Positions 36,310 through 43,853 of a stretch of 64,000 bases of DNA are shown piece after piece. The notes below the pieces were generated by a model. It had not been told where the DNA came from and did not search any database. It saw nothing but the letters and a program-made list of their open reading frames with translations. Position 1 is the stretch's first letter; each line of letters opens with the position of its first letter. The DNA comes from Pseudomonas sp. (GTDB taxonomy: Bacteria > Pseudomonadota > Gammaproteobacteria > Pseudomonadales > Pseudomonadaceae): contig NZ_JAUYNT010000005.1 in assembly GCF_030698175.1 (NCBI RefSeq), positions 124,001 through 188,000 on the forward strand. Direction: 5' to 3'. The translations under genes and the position numbers were made by a program.

Positions 36310-37656
36310 ATGAATATGCCGCAGAACACCCCTTCGCCAATGGCCAGCCAGCTCAAGTTGGACGCACATTGGGCGCCGTTTTCCGCCAACCGCAACTTCA
36401 AGCGCGACCCACGGATCATAGTGGCGGCGGACGGCAACTACTTCACCGACGACAAGGGCCGGCGCATCTTCGACAGCCTGTCGGGTCTGTGGACCTGTGG
36501 TGCCGGGCACTCGCGCAAAGAGATTCAAGAGGCGGTGGCCAAACAACTGGGCACCCTCGATTACGCGCCGAGCTTTCAGTACGGTCATCCGCTGTCCTAT
36601 CAGCTGGCCGAGAAAATCATCGAGCTGACCCCGGCCGGCCTCGACCACGTGTTCTACACCGGCTCGGGTTCCGAGTGCGCCGACACCTCGGTGAAAATGG
36701 CCAAGGCTTACTGGCGTTTGAAGGGGCAGCCGAGCAAGACCAAATTTATCGGCCGCGCCCGTGGCTATCACGGCGTGAACATCGCCGGTACCAGCCTCGG
36801 CGGCATCGGTGGCAACCGTAAAATGTTCGGCCAAATGATGGACGCCGACCACCTGCCGCACACCCTGCAAACGCATTTGCCTTACACCAAAGGCATGGCG
36901 GCCACCGGTGGCGTGGAGCTGGCCAACGAACTGCTGAAACTGATCGAACTGCACGACGCCTCCAACATCGCGGCGGTGATAGTCGAGCCAATGTCCGGTT
37001 CCGCCGGTGTGATAGTGCCGCCAGTTGGTTACCTGCAGCGGCTGCGCGAGATCTGCACCCAGCACAACATCCTGCTGATCTTCGACGAAGTGATCACCGC
37101 CTTCGGCCGCATGGGGACATGGACCGGCGCCGAATACTTTGGCGTGACTCCAGACATCATGAACACCGCCAAGCAGATCACCAACGGCGCCATCCCGCTG
37201 GGTGCGGTGATTGCATCGAGTGAGATCTATCAGACCTTTATGAATCAGGCGATCCCCGAGCACATGGTCGAATTCGGCCACGGCTACACCTACTCCGGTC
37301 ACCCGGTGTCCTGCGCTGCCGGCTTGGCGACGCTGGAGCTGCTCAAACGCGACAACCTGATCGAGCAATCGGCCAATCTGGCGCCAGTGCTGGAAGAGGC
37401 GATTCATGGCCTCAAAGGCAGCAAGCATATTGTCGATATCCGTAACTGCGGTTTGACCGGAGCTATCCAGATCGCCCCCCGTGACGGCGATGCGGTGATC
37501 CGCCCATTCGAGGCCGGGATCAAGTTGTGGAACGCCGGTTTCTACGTACGCTTCGGTGGCGACACCCTGCAGTTCGGGCCAACCTTCAACACCAAGCCCG
37601 AAGAGCTGGACAGCCTGTTTAACGCCGTCGGCGACGTGCTGAATAATCTGGATTGA
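36310..37656 (+). CDS. bauA: Beta-alanine:pyruvate transaminase
   Basis: A 448-residue class III (omega) aminotransferase. PLP Lys288 lies in DIMNTAKQITNGAIPLG; GSGSECADTSVKMA binds the phosphate, LIFDEVITAFGRMG holds the PLP-ring Asp, and the substrate-clamping Arg is in IRPFEAG/FYVRFGG. Across its length it reads like P. aeruginosa BauA (PA0132), including LSGLWTCGAGHSRKEIQEAV. It converts beta-alanine and pyruvate to malonate semialdehyde and alanine. The next gene encodes the dehydrogenase that consumes the semialdehyde. The chosen ATG gives the family N-terminus, but the ribosome site (GAGATCGCCCA) is weak. Confidence 0.95.
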   Translation: MNMPQNTPSPMASQLKLDAHWAPFSANRNFKRDPRIIVAADGNYFTDDKGRRIFDSLSGLWTCGAGHSRKEIQEAVAKQLGTLDYAPSFQYGHPLSYQLAEKIIELTPAGLDHVFYTGSGSECADTSVKMAKAYWRLKGQPSKTKFIGRARGYHGVNIAGTSLGGIGGNRKMFGQMMDADHLPHTLQTHLPYTKGMAATGGVELANELLKLIELHDASNIAAVIVEPMSGSAGVIVPPVGYLQRLREICTQHNILLIFDEVITAFGRMGTWTGAEYFGVTPDIMNTAKQITNGAIPLGAVIASSEIYQTFMNQAIPEHMVEFGHGYTYSGHPVSCAAGLATLELLKRDNLIEQSANLAPVLEEAIHGLKGSKHIVDIRNCGLTGAIQIAPRDGDAVIRPFEAGIKLWNAGFYVRFGGDTLQFGPTFNTKPEELDSLFNAVGDVLNNLD

Positions 37657-37662
37657 TCGCCC

Positions 37663-37743
37663 GTAGGGTGGATGACGCTTTATCCATCCACCGGCTTGAG
37701 CCAATACCGCAATGGTGGATGAAAACAGCGTCATCCACCCTAC
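37663..37743. repeat. REP-type hairpin (family C) between bauA and mmsA
   Basis: GTAGGGTGGATGACGCTTT and AACAGCGTCATCCACCCTAC are near-perfect arms; an inner TCCATCCACC/GGTGGATGA pair adds a second stem. As it lies inside an operon it may affect mRNA processing and relative expression of the two genes. Confidence 0.85.
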
Positions 37744-37774
37744 ACCTACAGAATTTTATTTGCGAGACATAGCC

Positions 37775-39268
37775 ATGACCCCCATCAAGCACCTGATCAA
37801 CGGCGAGTTTGTTAACGACAACGGCCGTACCGCCGACGTGTACAACCCGTCCACCGGCCAGGTTATTCATCAAGTCGCACTGGCCAGCCGCGCCACCGTG
37901 CAGCAGGCCATCGACGCCGCCCAAGCCGCCTATCCGGCCTGGCGCAAGACCCCGCCGGCCAAGCGCGCGCAGGTGATGTTTCGCTTCAAGCAATTGCTGG
38001 AAGCCAACGAAGCGCGGATCGCTCAGCTGATCAGCGAAGAGCACGGCAAGACCCTCGAAGACGCCGCCGGTGAGTTGAAGCGCGGCATCGAAAACGTCGA
38101 ATTCGCCTGCGCCGCCCCGGAAATTCTCAAGGGTGAATACAGCCGTAACGTCGGCCCGAACATCGACGCCTGGAGCGACTTTCAGCCGCTCGGCGTAGTC
38201 GCCGGCATCACCCCGTTCAACTTCCCGGCCATGGTGCCACTGTGGATGTACCCGCTGGCCATCGTCTGCGGCAACTGCTTTATCTTGAAGCCGTCCGAGC
38301 GTGACCCAAGCTCCACCCTGTTGATCGCCGAACTGCTGCTGGAAGCCGGCTTGCCAAAAGGCGTGATGAACGTGGTGCACGGCGATAAAGAAGCCGTGGA
38401 TGCCTTGATCGAAGCGCCGCAAATCAAAGCCCTGAGCTTTGTCGGCTCCACCCCTATCGCCGAGTACATCTACAGCGAAGGCAGCAAACGCGGCAAGCGC
38501 GTACAGGCCCTCGGTGGCGCCAAGAACCACGCGGTGCTGATGCCCGATGCCGACCTGGACAACGCGGTCAGCGCCTTGATGGGCGCGGCTTACGGTTCGT
38601 GCGGTGAGCGCTGCATGGCCATCTCGGTGGCGGTCTGCGTGGGTGATCAAGTCGCCGATGCGCTGGTGGCCAAACTGGCGCCACAAATTCAGGCACTGAA
38701 AATCGGTGCTGGCACCTCTTGTGGCCTGGACATGGGCCCGTTGGTGACTGCCGCGGCCCGTGACAAGGTCAGCGGTTATGTCGACGACGGCGTGCAAGCC
38801 GGCGCCAAGCTGGTGGTCGATGGCCGTGGCTTGGTAGTACCGGGCAATGAAGAGGGCTTCTTCCTCGGTGGTTGTCTGTTCGACTTCGTGACCCCGGAGA
38901 TGCGCATCTACAACGAAGAGATCTTCGGCCCAGTGCTGTGCATCGTCCGCGTTAATAGCCTCGAAGAGGCCATGCAGCTGATCAACGATCATGAGTACGG
39001 CAACGGCACCTGCATCTTCACCCGTGACGGCGAAGCGGCGCGCTTGTTCTGCGACGAGATCGAAGTCGGCATGGTTGGCGTCAACGTACCGCTGCCGGTG
39101 CCGGTGGCTTACCACAGCTTTGGCGGCTGGAAGCGCTCGTTGTTCGGCGACTTGCACGCCTACGGCCCGGACGGTGTGCGCTTCTACACCAAGCGCAAAG
39201 CCATTACCCAGCGCTGGCCACAACGGGCCAGTCACGAAGCGTCCCAATTTGCCTTCCCTAGCCTGTAA
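37775..39268 (+). CDS. mmsA: CoA-acylating (methyl)malonate semialdehyde dehydrogenase
   Basis: A 497-residue aldehyde dehydrogenase. Motifs: ITPFNFPAMVPLWMYP (Asn of the oxyanion hole), FVGSTPIAEYIY (NAD+), and the nucleophile Cys280 in SCGERCMAISVAV, the GxRCMA form specific for MmsA-type CoA-dependent enzymes. It oxidises malonate semialdehyde from BauA, with CoA, to acetyl-CoA (and CO2), and can act on methylmalonate semialdehyde. In P. aeruginosa the equivalent is bauC. The ATG at 37775 follows GCGAGACATAGCC; the longer frame to 37712 runs into the REP. A strong terminator follows. Confidence 0.95.
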   Translation: MTPIKHLINGEFVNDNGRTADVYNPSTGQVIHQVALASRATVQQAIDAAQAAYPAWRKTPPAKRAQVMFRFKQLLEANEARIAQLISEEHGKTLEDAAGELKRGIENVEFACAAPEILKGEYSRNVGPNIDAWSDFQPLGVVAGITPFNFPAMVPLWMYPLAIVCGNCFILKPSERDPSSTLLIAELLLEAGLPKGVMNVVHGDKEAVDALIEAPQIKALSFVGSTPIAEYIYSEGSKRGKRVQALGGAKNHAVLMPDADLDNAVSALMGAAYGSCGERCMAISVAVCVGDQVADALVAKLAPQIQALKIGAGTSCGLDMGPLVTAAARDKVSGYVDDGVQAGAKLVVDGRGLVVPGNEEGFFLGGCLFDFVTPEMRIYNEEIFGPVLCIVRVNSLEEAMQLINDHEYGNGTCIFTRDGEAARLFCDEIEVGMVGVNVPLPVPVAYHSFGGWKRSLFGDLHAYGPDGVRFYTKRKAITQRWPQRASHEASQFAFPSL

Positions 39269-39288
39269 GCGGCTAGGTTGAGTCAAAC

Positions 39289-39318
39289 AAAAAGGCCCGT
39301 CTTGAGACGGGTCTTTTT
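39289..39318 (+). terminator. Rho-independent terminator of bauA-mmsA operon
   Basis: AAAAAGGCCCGTC, loop TTGA, GACGGGTCTTTTT: GC stem followed by a U-run, 20 bp after the mmsA stop. Confidence 0.92.
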
Positions 39319-39341
39319 GCCTGGAATTTCAGTGCAGCACC

Positions 39342-39372
39342 GTAGGATGGGTTGAGCGCAGCGATACCCATC
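39342..39372. repeat. Single REP unit (family A)
   Basis: GTAGGATGGGTTGAGCGCAG then CGATACCCATC, an exact family A consensus copy. Confidence 0.88.
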
Positions 39373-39548
39373 AGCAGTAGCTTTACGCAGTAAACCAGCC
39401 GCGCGGGCGCGGCGTTGGTGCAGTGACTCGGTTCGCCGGTTGCGGCACCCCTTTGGTCAACGGGCTTGTGGCGCAAAACCGCGAGTTGTCGAGGCCGCTG
39501 ACCCAAGGGCAGCCCACTTCAACCCACTATGAAGAGGACACCCTTGCA

Positions 39549-40325
39549 ATGAGCAAACCCCTGATTGGCCTTCCCCTGTGCCGCTGGCAGCTGACCGACC
39601 GTGATATTGGCTGGTTTCATCTGGTCGGCGAAAAGTACATCAGCTCGGTCACCGGCTATGGCGCCTTCCCGCTGATGATCCCGGCGTTTGCCGATGAGCT
39701 GGACATGGACACCGTACTGAACAGCGTCTCGGGCATTATGTTCGGCGGCTCGCTGTCCAACGTGCACCCAAGCTTCTACGGCGACGAGCATCCGGGCCTG
39801 GGTCTGGCCGACAAACCGCGTGACGCCACCGTGCTGCGGCTGATGCACGCCTGCCTGGAGCGCGGCATTCCCTTTATCGGCATCTGCCGTGGCGTACAGG
39901 AAATGAACGTGCTGTTTGGCGGCACCCTGCACCGCGAAGTACACGCGGTAGCAGGTCGCCTCGATCACCGCGAAGTGAAAGAGGTGCCGGACGACGTCGC
40001 CTACGGCCCGATCCACAACGTCACCCTCACCGCAGGCGGCCTGTTGCAGCAGGTGATCGGCGCCCAGCAAATGGCGGTCAACTCGCTGCACGGTCAGGGT
40101 ATCGACCGCCTCGGCGAAGGTTTGCAAATCGAGGCGGTGGCCGAAGATGGGCAGATCGAAGCCGTCAGCGTAATCGGCGCCAAAGCCTTCGCGCTCGGTG
40201 TGCAATGGCACCCGGAATACCGCTACTGGGAAAACCCGCAGTACAACGCATTGCTGCAGGCCTTTCATGATGCGGCCAAGGAGTATCAGGCCAGCAAGGT
40301 GGAGAAGGGCGGGGTGGTGGCCTGA
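39549..40325 (+). CDS. Class I glutamine amidotransferase-like gamma-glutamyl hydrolase (PuuD/PauD type)
   Basis: A 258-residue single-domain GATase with nucleophile Cys113 in FIGICRGVQEMN, and His221/Glu223 in GVQWHPEYR. The set DKPRDATVLRLMHACLERGIPFIGICRG is that of gamma-glutamyl-GABA hydrolases (PuuD, SpuA, PauD), which release glutamate from gamma-glutamylated GABA or polyamine products. It follows the beta-alanine genes but is separated from them by a terminator and REP, so has its own promoter. The start ATG at 39549 has GAGGA 13 bp upstream. Role in polyamine or beta-alanine-type catabolism is inferred from family and context. Confidence 0.88.
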   Translation: MSKPLIGLPLCRWQLTDRDIGWFHLVGEKYISSVTGYGAFPLMIPAFADELDMDTVLNSVSGIMFGGSLSNVHPSFYGDEHPGLGLADKPRDATVLRLMHACLERGIPFIGICRGVQEMNVLFGGTLHREVHAVAGRLDHREVKEVPDDVAYGPIHNVTLTAGGLLQQVIGAQQMAVNSLHGQGIDRLGEGLQIEAVAEDGQIEAVSVIGAKAFALGVQWHPEYRYWENPQYNALLQAFHDAAKEYQASKVEKGGVVA

Positions 40326-40359
40326 TTAAAACGCTGCGCTAGCTGTTGATTGAAACAAT

Positions 40360-40384
40360 AAGGCCTGTCGAATGACGGGCCTTT
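40360..40384 (+). terminator. Rho-independent terminator after the GATase gene
   Basis: AAGGCCTGTCGAATGACGGGCCTTTT: stem with one mismatch, short loop and T-run, 35 bp after the stop. Confidence 0.85.
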
Positions 40385-40400
40385 TGCTTGATTGGGTATT

Positions 40401-40481
40401 GATGGGTATCGCTGCGCTCCACCCATCCTACGGATTGCTGTCATGCAGGTAGGATGTGGTTGAGCGCAGCGATACCCATCA
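40401..40481. repeat. REP pair (family A) on the 3' side of the RAYT gene
   Basis: A reverse unit (GATGGGTATCGCTGCGCTCC...CATCCTAC, 40401-40431) and a forward unit (GTAGGATGTGGTTGAGCGCA...GATACCCATC, 40449-40481) 17 bp apart. Confidence 0.92.
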
Positions 40482-40498
40482 ACGGCTGAATACCAATC

Positions 40499-41038
40499 TC
40501 AATCCGATCCACGCTCCCCCGTTCCTATCTCCGCATCTTCACCGCCCGCCCAATCCCCCGCCAATAACCCCGCCCGCACATAGTGGTGAAACGACGACCA
40601 CGGCCAATCGGCCACGCGCTGTACATGGCCATGCTTGCGTGGGTTGTGGTGGATGTAGTCAATATGCCGGTTGAAATCCGCTTGGTCGCGAATGCGGTGT
40701 TCCCAATAACGACGTTGCCAGATAGCGCGTTCGCCCTTGCTCAGACGGCTGGCGCCAATGCGCTCATTGCGGGGCAGGGCGCGGGAAAATCCGGTCTTGA
40801 TCAAACGCCAGCGCAGGGCGTAATTGGCATCACCGGGAGGCAGGGTGCAGAGGGCGTGCAAATGGTCGGGCAGGATGACAATGGCGTCGATGCGCCACGG
40901 GTGTTCGCGCATCACTTTAGTAAAGCTGGCCCGCAGTACATCGATCTGCTCGGTCAATAACGCCTGGCGGCGGTCGGCCAGGTTGAGGGTGAAAAACCAG
41001 CAGGCGCCTGGGATGTGGTCGCGGCGGTAGGCGGTCAT
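40499..41038 (-). CDS. REP-associated tyrosine transposase (RAYT)
   Basis: A 179-residue Y1-transposase (IS200/IS605-like HUH-type) protein. It starts MTAYRRDHIPGACWFFTLNL, has the metal-binding HxH as His59 and His61 in VILPDHLHALC, the RRYWEHRIRDQADFNRHIDYIHHNPRKHG block typical of RAYTs (candidate catalytic Tyr128), and WPWSSFHHYV. AAAGGACTG precedes the ATG at 41036-41038; the longer frame to 41224 only translates REP sequence. It has one REP pair on each side, as expected for the enzyme that mobilises this REP family. Catalytic residues look intact. Confidence 0.93.
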   Translation of the reverse strand: MTAYRRDHIPGACWFFTLNLADRRQALLTEQIDVLRASFTKVMREHPWRIDAIVILPDHLHALCTLPPGDANYALRWRLIKTGFSRALPRNERIGASRLSKGERAIWQRRYWEHRIRDQADFNRHIDYIHHNPRKHGHVQRVADWPWSSFHHYVRAGLLAGDWAGGEDAEIGTGERGSD

Positions 41039-41103
41039 GGCTACAGTCCTTTGCAGAGCGGGGTTGGTTGAGTGTAGTGGTTGCAGATTGGTGGGGTGCC
41101 GGT

Positions 41104-41190
41104 GATGGGTATCGCTGCGCTCAACCCATCCTACGGGGTGGCGGAGTGCAGGCATTTGTAGGATGCGGTTGAGCGCAGCGATACCCATCA
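41104..41190. repeat. REP pair (family A) on the 5' side of the RAYT gene
   Basis: A reverse unit (GATGGGTATCGCTGCGCTCA...CATCCTAC, 41104-41134) and a forward unit (GTAGGATGCGGTTGAGCGCA...GATACCCATCA, 41158-41190), 23 bp apart: same order and orientation as the pair on the other side of the gene. Confidence 0.92.
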
Positions 41191-41328
41191 CCACGCAGCG
41201 TTTGTCACCTCGCGTCATCCACAACCTACGATTTAGTTGATCTGCGCCGGGGTGGGGGCGGGGGCATGTCCTTATAGTCGCCGCTCTAATTCCCGCCCGC
41301 TTCAGATATCAGGAAAAGGACTGCCGTC

Positions 41329-41955
41329 ATGCGTTTGTTTGTCTTCGTGTTGTTCAGTCTTCTCGCCGCCCAGGCCTTGGCCAATGAGGAGGCGATGCAG
41401 CATTTCAATCAGCTGAATGCCGACCCTATTTTGCGTCAGCAGGCCTATGCCGCCGGGCAGGAGCGGATTCTGTTCTGTGGCAACTGCCATGGGGTGAACG
41501 GCAACAGCAAGCGCCCGCATATTCCCAATTTGGCCCAGCAGAATCCGGTCTATCTGTTCAATGCCTTCGAGAAATTCGCCAGCGGTGAGCGTAAGGACTT
41601 TGTCATGTCAAAGCTGGCGCCAAGGCTGACGGCGGTGGATCGGGTCAATATCGCCATCTATTTCGGTCAGCAAAAGCTCTTGCCGCACACCGAGCCGGTC
41701 GATCCGGCGTTGTTGGCCCAGGGCGAGATCAAGTTCAAAACCGTCTGCACCGGCTGTCATGGTGCCAATGCCGAAGGGCGCGATAACACCCCGCGCCTGG
41801 CCGGTCAGCCTGGCGAGTATGTGCGCAAGGCGCTGACCCGTTTTCGTGACCAAGACCCCAGCCGCGCCGGTTCGGTGATGATGACCATCGCCGCCGATTT
41901 CAGCGATCAGGAGATCAGCGCTTTGGCTGCGTACCTGCAGCAGTTGCAGCCCTGA
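41329..41955 (+). CDS. Cytochrome c4-type diheme protein
   Basis: A 208-residue periplasmic protein with signal peptide MRLFVFVLFSLLAAQALAN. Two c-type heme sites: Cys50-x2-Cys53-His54 (FCGNCHGVNG) and Cys140-x2-Cys143-His144 (CTGCHGANAEG); the repeat architecture with downstream Met ligands (FVMSKLAPRL, VMMTIAADFS) is that of cytochrome c4. It passes electrons to terminal oxidases. GGAAAAGGACTGCCGTC precedes the ATG. No partner gene adjoins it. Confidence 0.9.
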   Translation: MRLFVFVLFSLLAAQALANEEAMQHFNQLNADPILRQQAYAAGQERILFCGNCHGVNGNSKRPHIPNLAQQNPVYLFNAFEKFASGERKDFVMSKLAPRLTAVDRVNIAIYFGQQKLLPHTEPVDPALLAQGEIKFKTVCTGCHGANAEGRDNTPRLAGQPGEYVRKALTRFRDQDPSRAGSVMMTIAADFSDQEISALAAYLQQLQP

Positions 41956-42009
41956 GGTTTAGACGCGGCTTGGCTTAAGCGCGCGTCGCTAACGCTTGCC
42001 GGCGACGGG

Positions 42010-43047
42010 TTATTCGGCGTCTGGCTCGGCGGCCAACTCCTGCCAGTCGATTACCCCTATTGAGTCATTGGCGAATACCCCGAGGGTTTTTCCATCACGG
42101 CTGCGTTGCAGTATCGAGTGGCCTGCGGAGATGGCTTCGCCGGTGTGGCGGTTGTTGGCCTTGGAGTCTCGGGTTGGGCTGAACAACCAGCTGTGCGGGT
42201 TTTGCCAGCGCACCGCGGTGCCGGCGGGGTAGTGCCAGTCGCCGAGGCTGAGTGGCGCGCCCAATTCGCCCTCCCAGCGGCGTAACTGCCTGGTCTCATT
42301 GAGTTCTATGCGCAGTTCGCGCAGGGTTAAACCGAGAAAGCTCAGCGGCGGTTCTGCCGGGTTGTCATTGCTCAGCTGCCAGCCCGATTCGTCGGCGTAC
42401 ACCTGGCTGTTTGCCGGCCAGACAACGCCAGCCACCAAGCTGTGAGCCGTCAGGTCGCACTTGGTGAATTGCCATTGGCTGGGTTGCAGGCGGGTTTCAA
42501 TTTCACGCTTGAACTCCACCCAGCCGCCGGCACCGCAAGGCCAGCCGGCTACCTGCGCATTGTCAGTCAAACGCAAACGCGAGAAGTAGTGATGGGGCGG
42601 CAGGTCGATAGCATCCACCCGCAAAGCGAGCACCTCGATTGGCTGGCTCAGTTCGGCATAGACCAGGCTGTCCAGGCCATGCAGCTGTGGCTGCTCTTGC
42701 CAGTCGAGCGGTTCGAGGCTGTCGAGTTTGACCTGGCTGCCGGCCGGGAAGCGCAGTTCGCCGAGTTGCAGTTGTTGTTCGAGACGCGGATTCAGCGCCT
42801 GCCATTGCGCCTGGGCGACGGCCAGACTGCGCTGGTGCTGCCACTTTATCAGCGCGCCTGGCATCAGCAGTAGCAACAGCAGCAGACTGAGGCCGATATA
42901 GCTTTTGGGATGACGGCCCAGATGCTGACGCGAACGGCCAAACAGCAGCGCCAGCAGCATCAGCAACAAACCGCTGGCGGCCAGCAGGCTCAGCAAGATC
43001 AGCAGACCTAGCAGGATAAACAGGTCTGGGGAGGGGGCGGGAATCAT
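42010..43047 (-). CDS. Membrane protein of unknown function
   Basis: A 345-residue protein with two N-terminal hydrophobic segments (about 9-36 and 49-65), then a predicted periplasmic part of about 280 residues. The latter has repeated beta-type phrases around initial values (GELRFPAGSQVKLDSLEPLDWQ; LGDWHYPAGTAVRWQNPHSW), suggesting a duplicated sub-domain. The order fits no family I know. Convergent with the cytochrome gene (54-bp gap), upstream of nothing obvious. No function assigned. Confidence 0.7.
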   Translation of the reverse strand: MIPAPSPDLFILLGLLILLSLLAASGLLLMLLALLFGRSRQHLGRHPKSYIGLSLLLLLLLMPGALIKWQHQRSLAVAQAQWQALNPRLEQQLQLGELRFPAGSQVKLDSLEPLDWQEQPQLHGLDSLVYAELSQPIEVLALRVDAIDLPPHHYFSRLRLTDNAQVAGWPCGAGGWVEFKREIETRLQPSQWQFTKCDLTAHSLVAGVVWPANSQVYADESGWQLSNDNPAEPPLSFLGLTLRELRIELNETRQLRRWEGELGAPLSLGDWHYPAGTAVRWQNPHSWLFSPTRDSKANNRHTGEAISAGHSILQRSRDGKTLGVFANDSIGVIDWQELAAEPDAE

Positions 43048-43156
43048 CAGCAGCGCCGTGGCAGGGCAGCGCAGGCATTGCGCTGGACGAACCTAAGCTA
43101 ATGCCAATAGCGCAATAAGTCTGCCGGGCGCTGGAGGATTTGTGCGCGGCGGCGGG

Positions 43157-43501
43157 TTAAACCTTACGGACGAACTCGGATTTGAGCTTCATGGCGCCGA
43201 TGCCGTCGATTTTGCAGTCGATGTCGTGGTCGCCGTCGCACAGGCGGATGTTTTTCACCTTCATGCCGACTTTCACCACCAGGGAGGTGCCTTTGACCTT
43301 CAGGTCTTTGATCACGGTGATGGTGTCGCCATCTTGCAGCACGTTGCCAACTGAATCTTTGATCACGCGGGCGTCATCGCCGGCGGCTTCAGTGGCGGCG
43401 GTCGCCGACCATTCGTGGGCGCATTCCGGGCAGATCAGCATGGCGCCGTCTTCGTAGGTGAATTCGGAATTGCATTTTGGGCAGGCTGGCAGAGTGCTCA
43501 C
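43157..43501 (-). CDS. yjdM: YjdM/PhnA-like zinc-ribbon protein
   Basis: A 114-residue protein: zinc ribbon CPKC (7-10) and CPEC (24-27), then the PhnA domain [42 protein letters not shown] and the C-terminal KLKSEFVRK. The old name alkylphosphonate uptake protein is historical; no phosphonate genes are near, and the true role is unsettled. GGACACTTAGTG surrounds the start. A gap of 352 bp (43502-43853) upstream contains only AT-rich promoter-like DNA. Confidence 0.92.
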   Translation of the reverse strand: MSTLPACPKCNSEFTYEDGAMLICPECAHEWSATAATEAAGDDARVIKDSVGNVLQDGDTITVIKDLKVKGTSLVVKVGMKVKNIRLCDGDHDIDCKIDGIGAMKLKSEFVRKV

Positions 43502-43853
43502 TAAGTGTCCTCGGGGGTTCAGAAACTAGAAAGCCGCAGATTGTATAAGGTTTTCACCGCTTTGCGGTTTTGCCCGGTCGCGCGGTCGGAGCGCGTCGGG
43601 CGATTGGCGACGCCGTACAGGCTATCTATTTAATCGAATGGGGCTTTCAGTATTTAGCATTTGTTGAGGTTAGGTTCGCCCTCTAGTCTCTGGCCGTTGC
43701 TAATTTTGTAAAAATTGCTGTACGCAGTATTCAAAATTATGCACGTGATAGTCGGCGGACTCTGCACGTTGCACCGCAGCTGTGCCCAGGGCGAAGTCAG
43801 CCGCAACCTAGCGTTCTATACATTCCGATAATAATTACAATGGAGTTTGATAG

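Noticed and set aside
36151..39286. Long open frames antisense to bauA and mmsA
   Set aside because: Same GC-skew effect; the sense products have complete catalytic residues.
40401..41190. Repeated units resembling a CRISPR array
   Set aside because: Units are inverted pairs, spaced irregularly, with a RAYT gene between; there is no direct-repeat/spacer periodicity and no cas gene.
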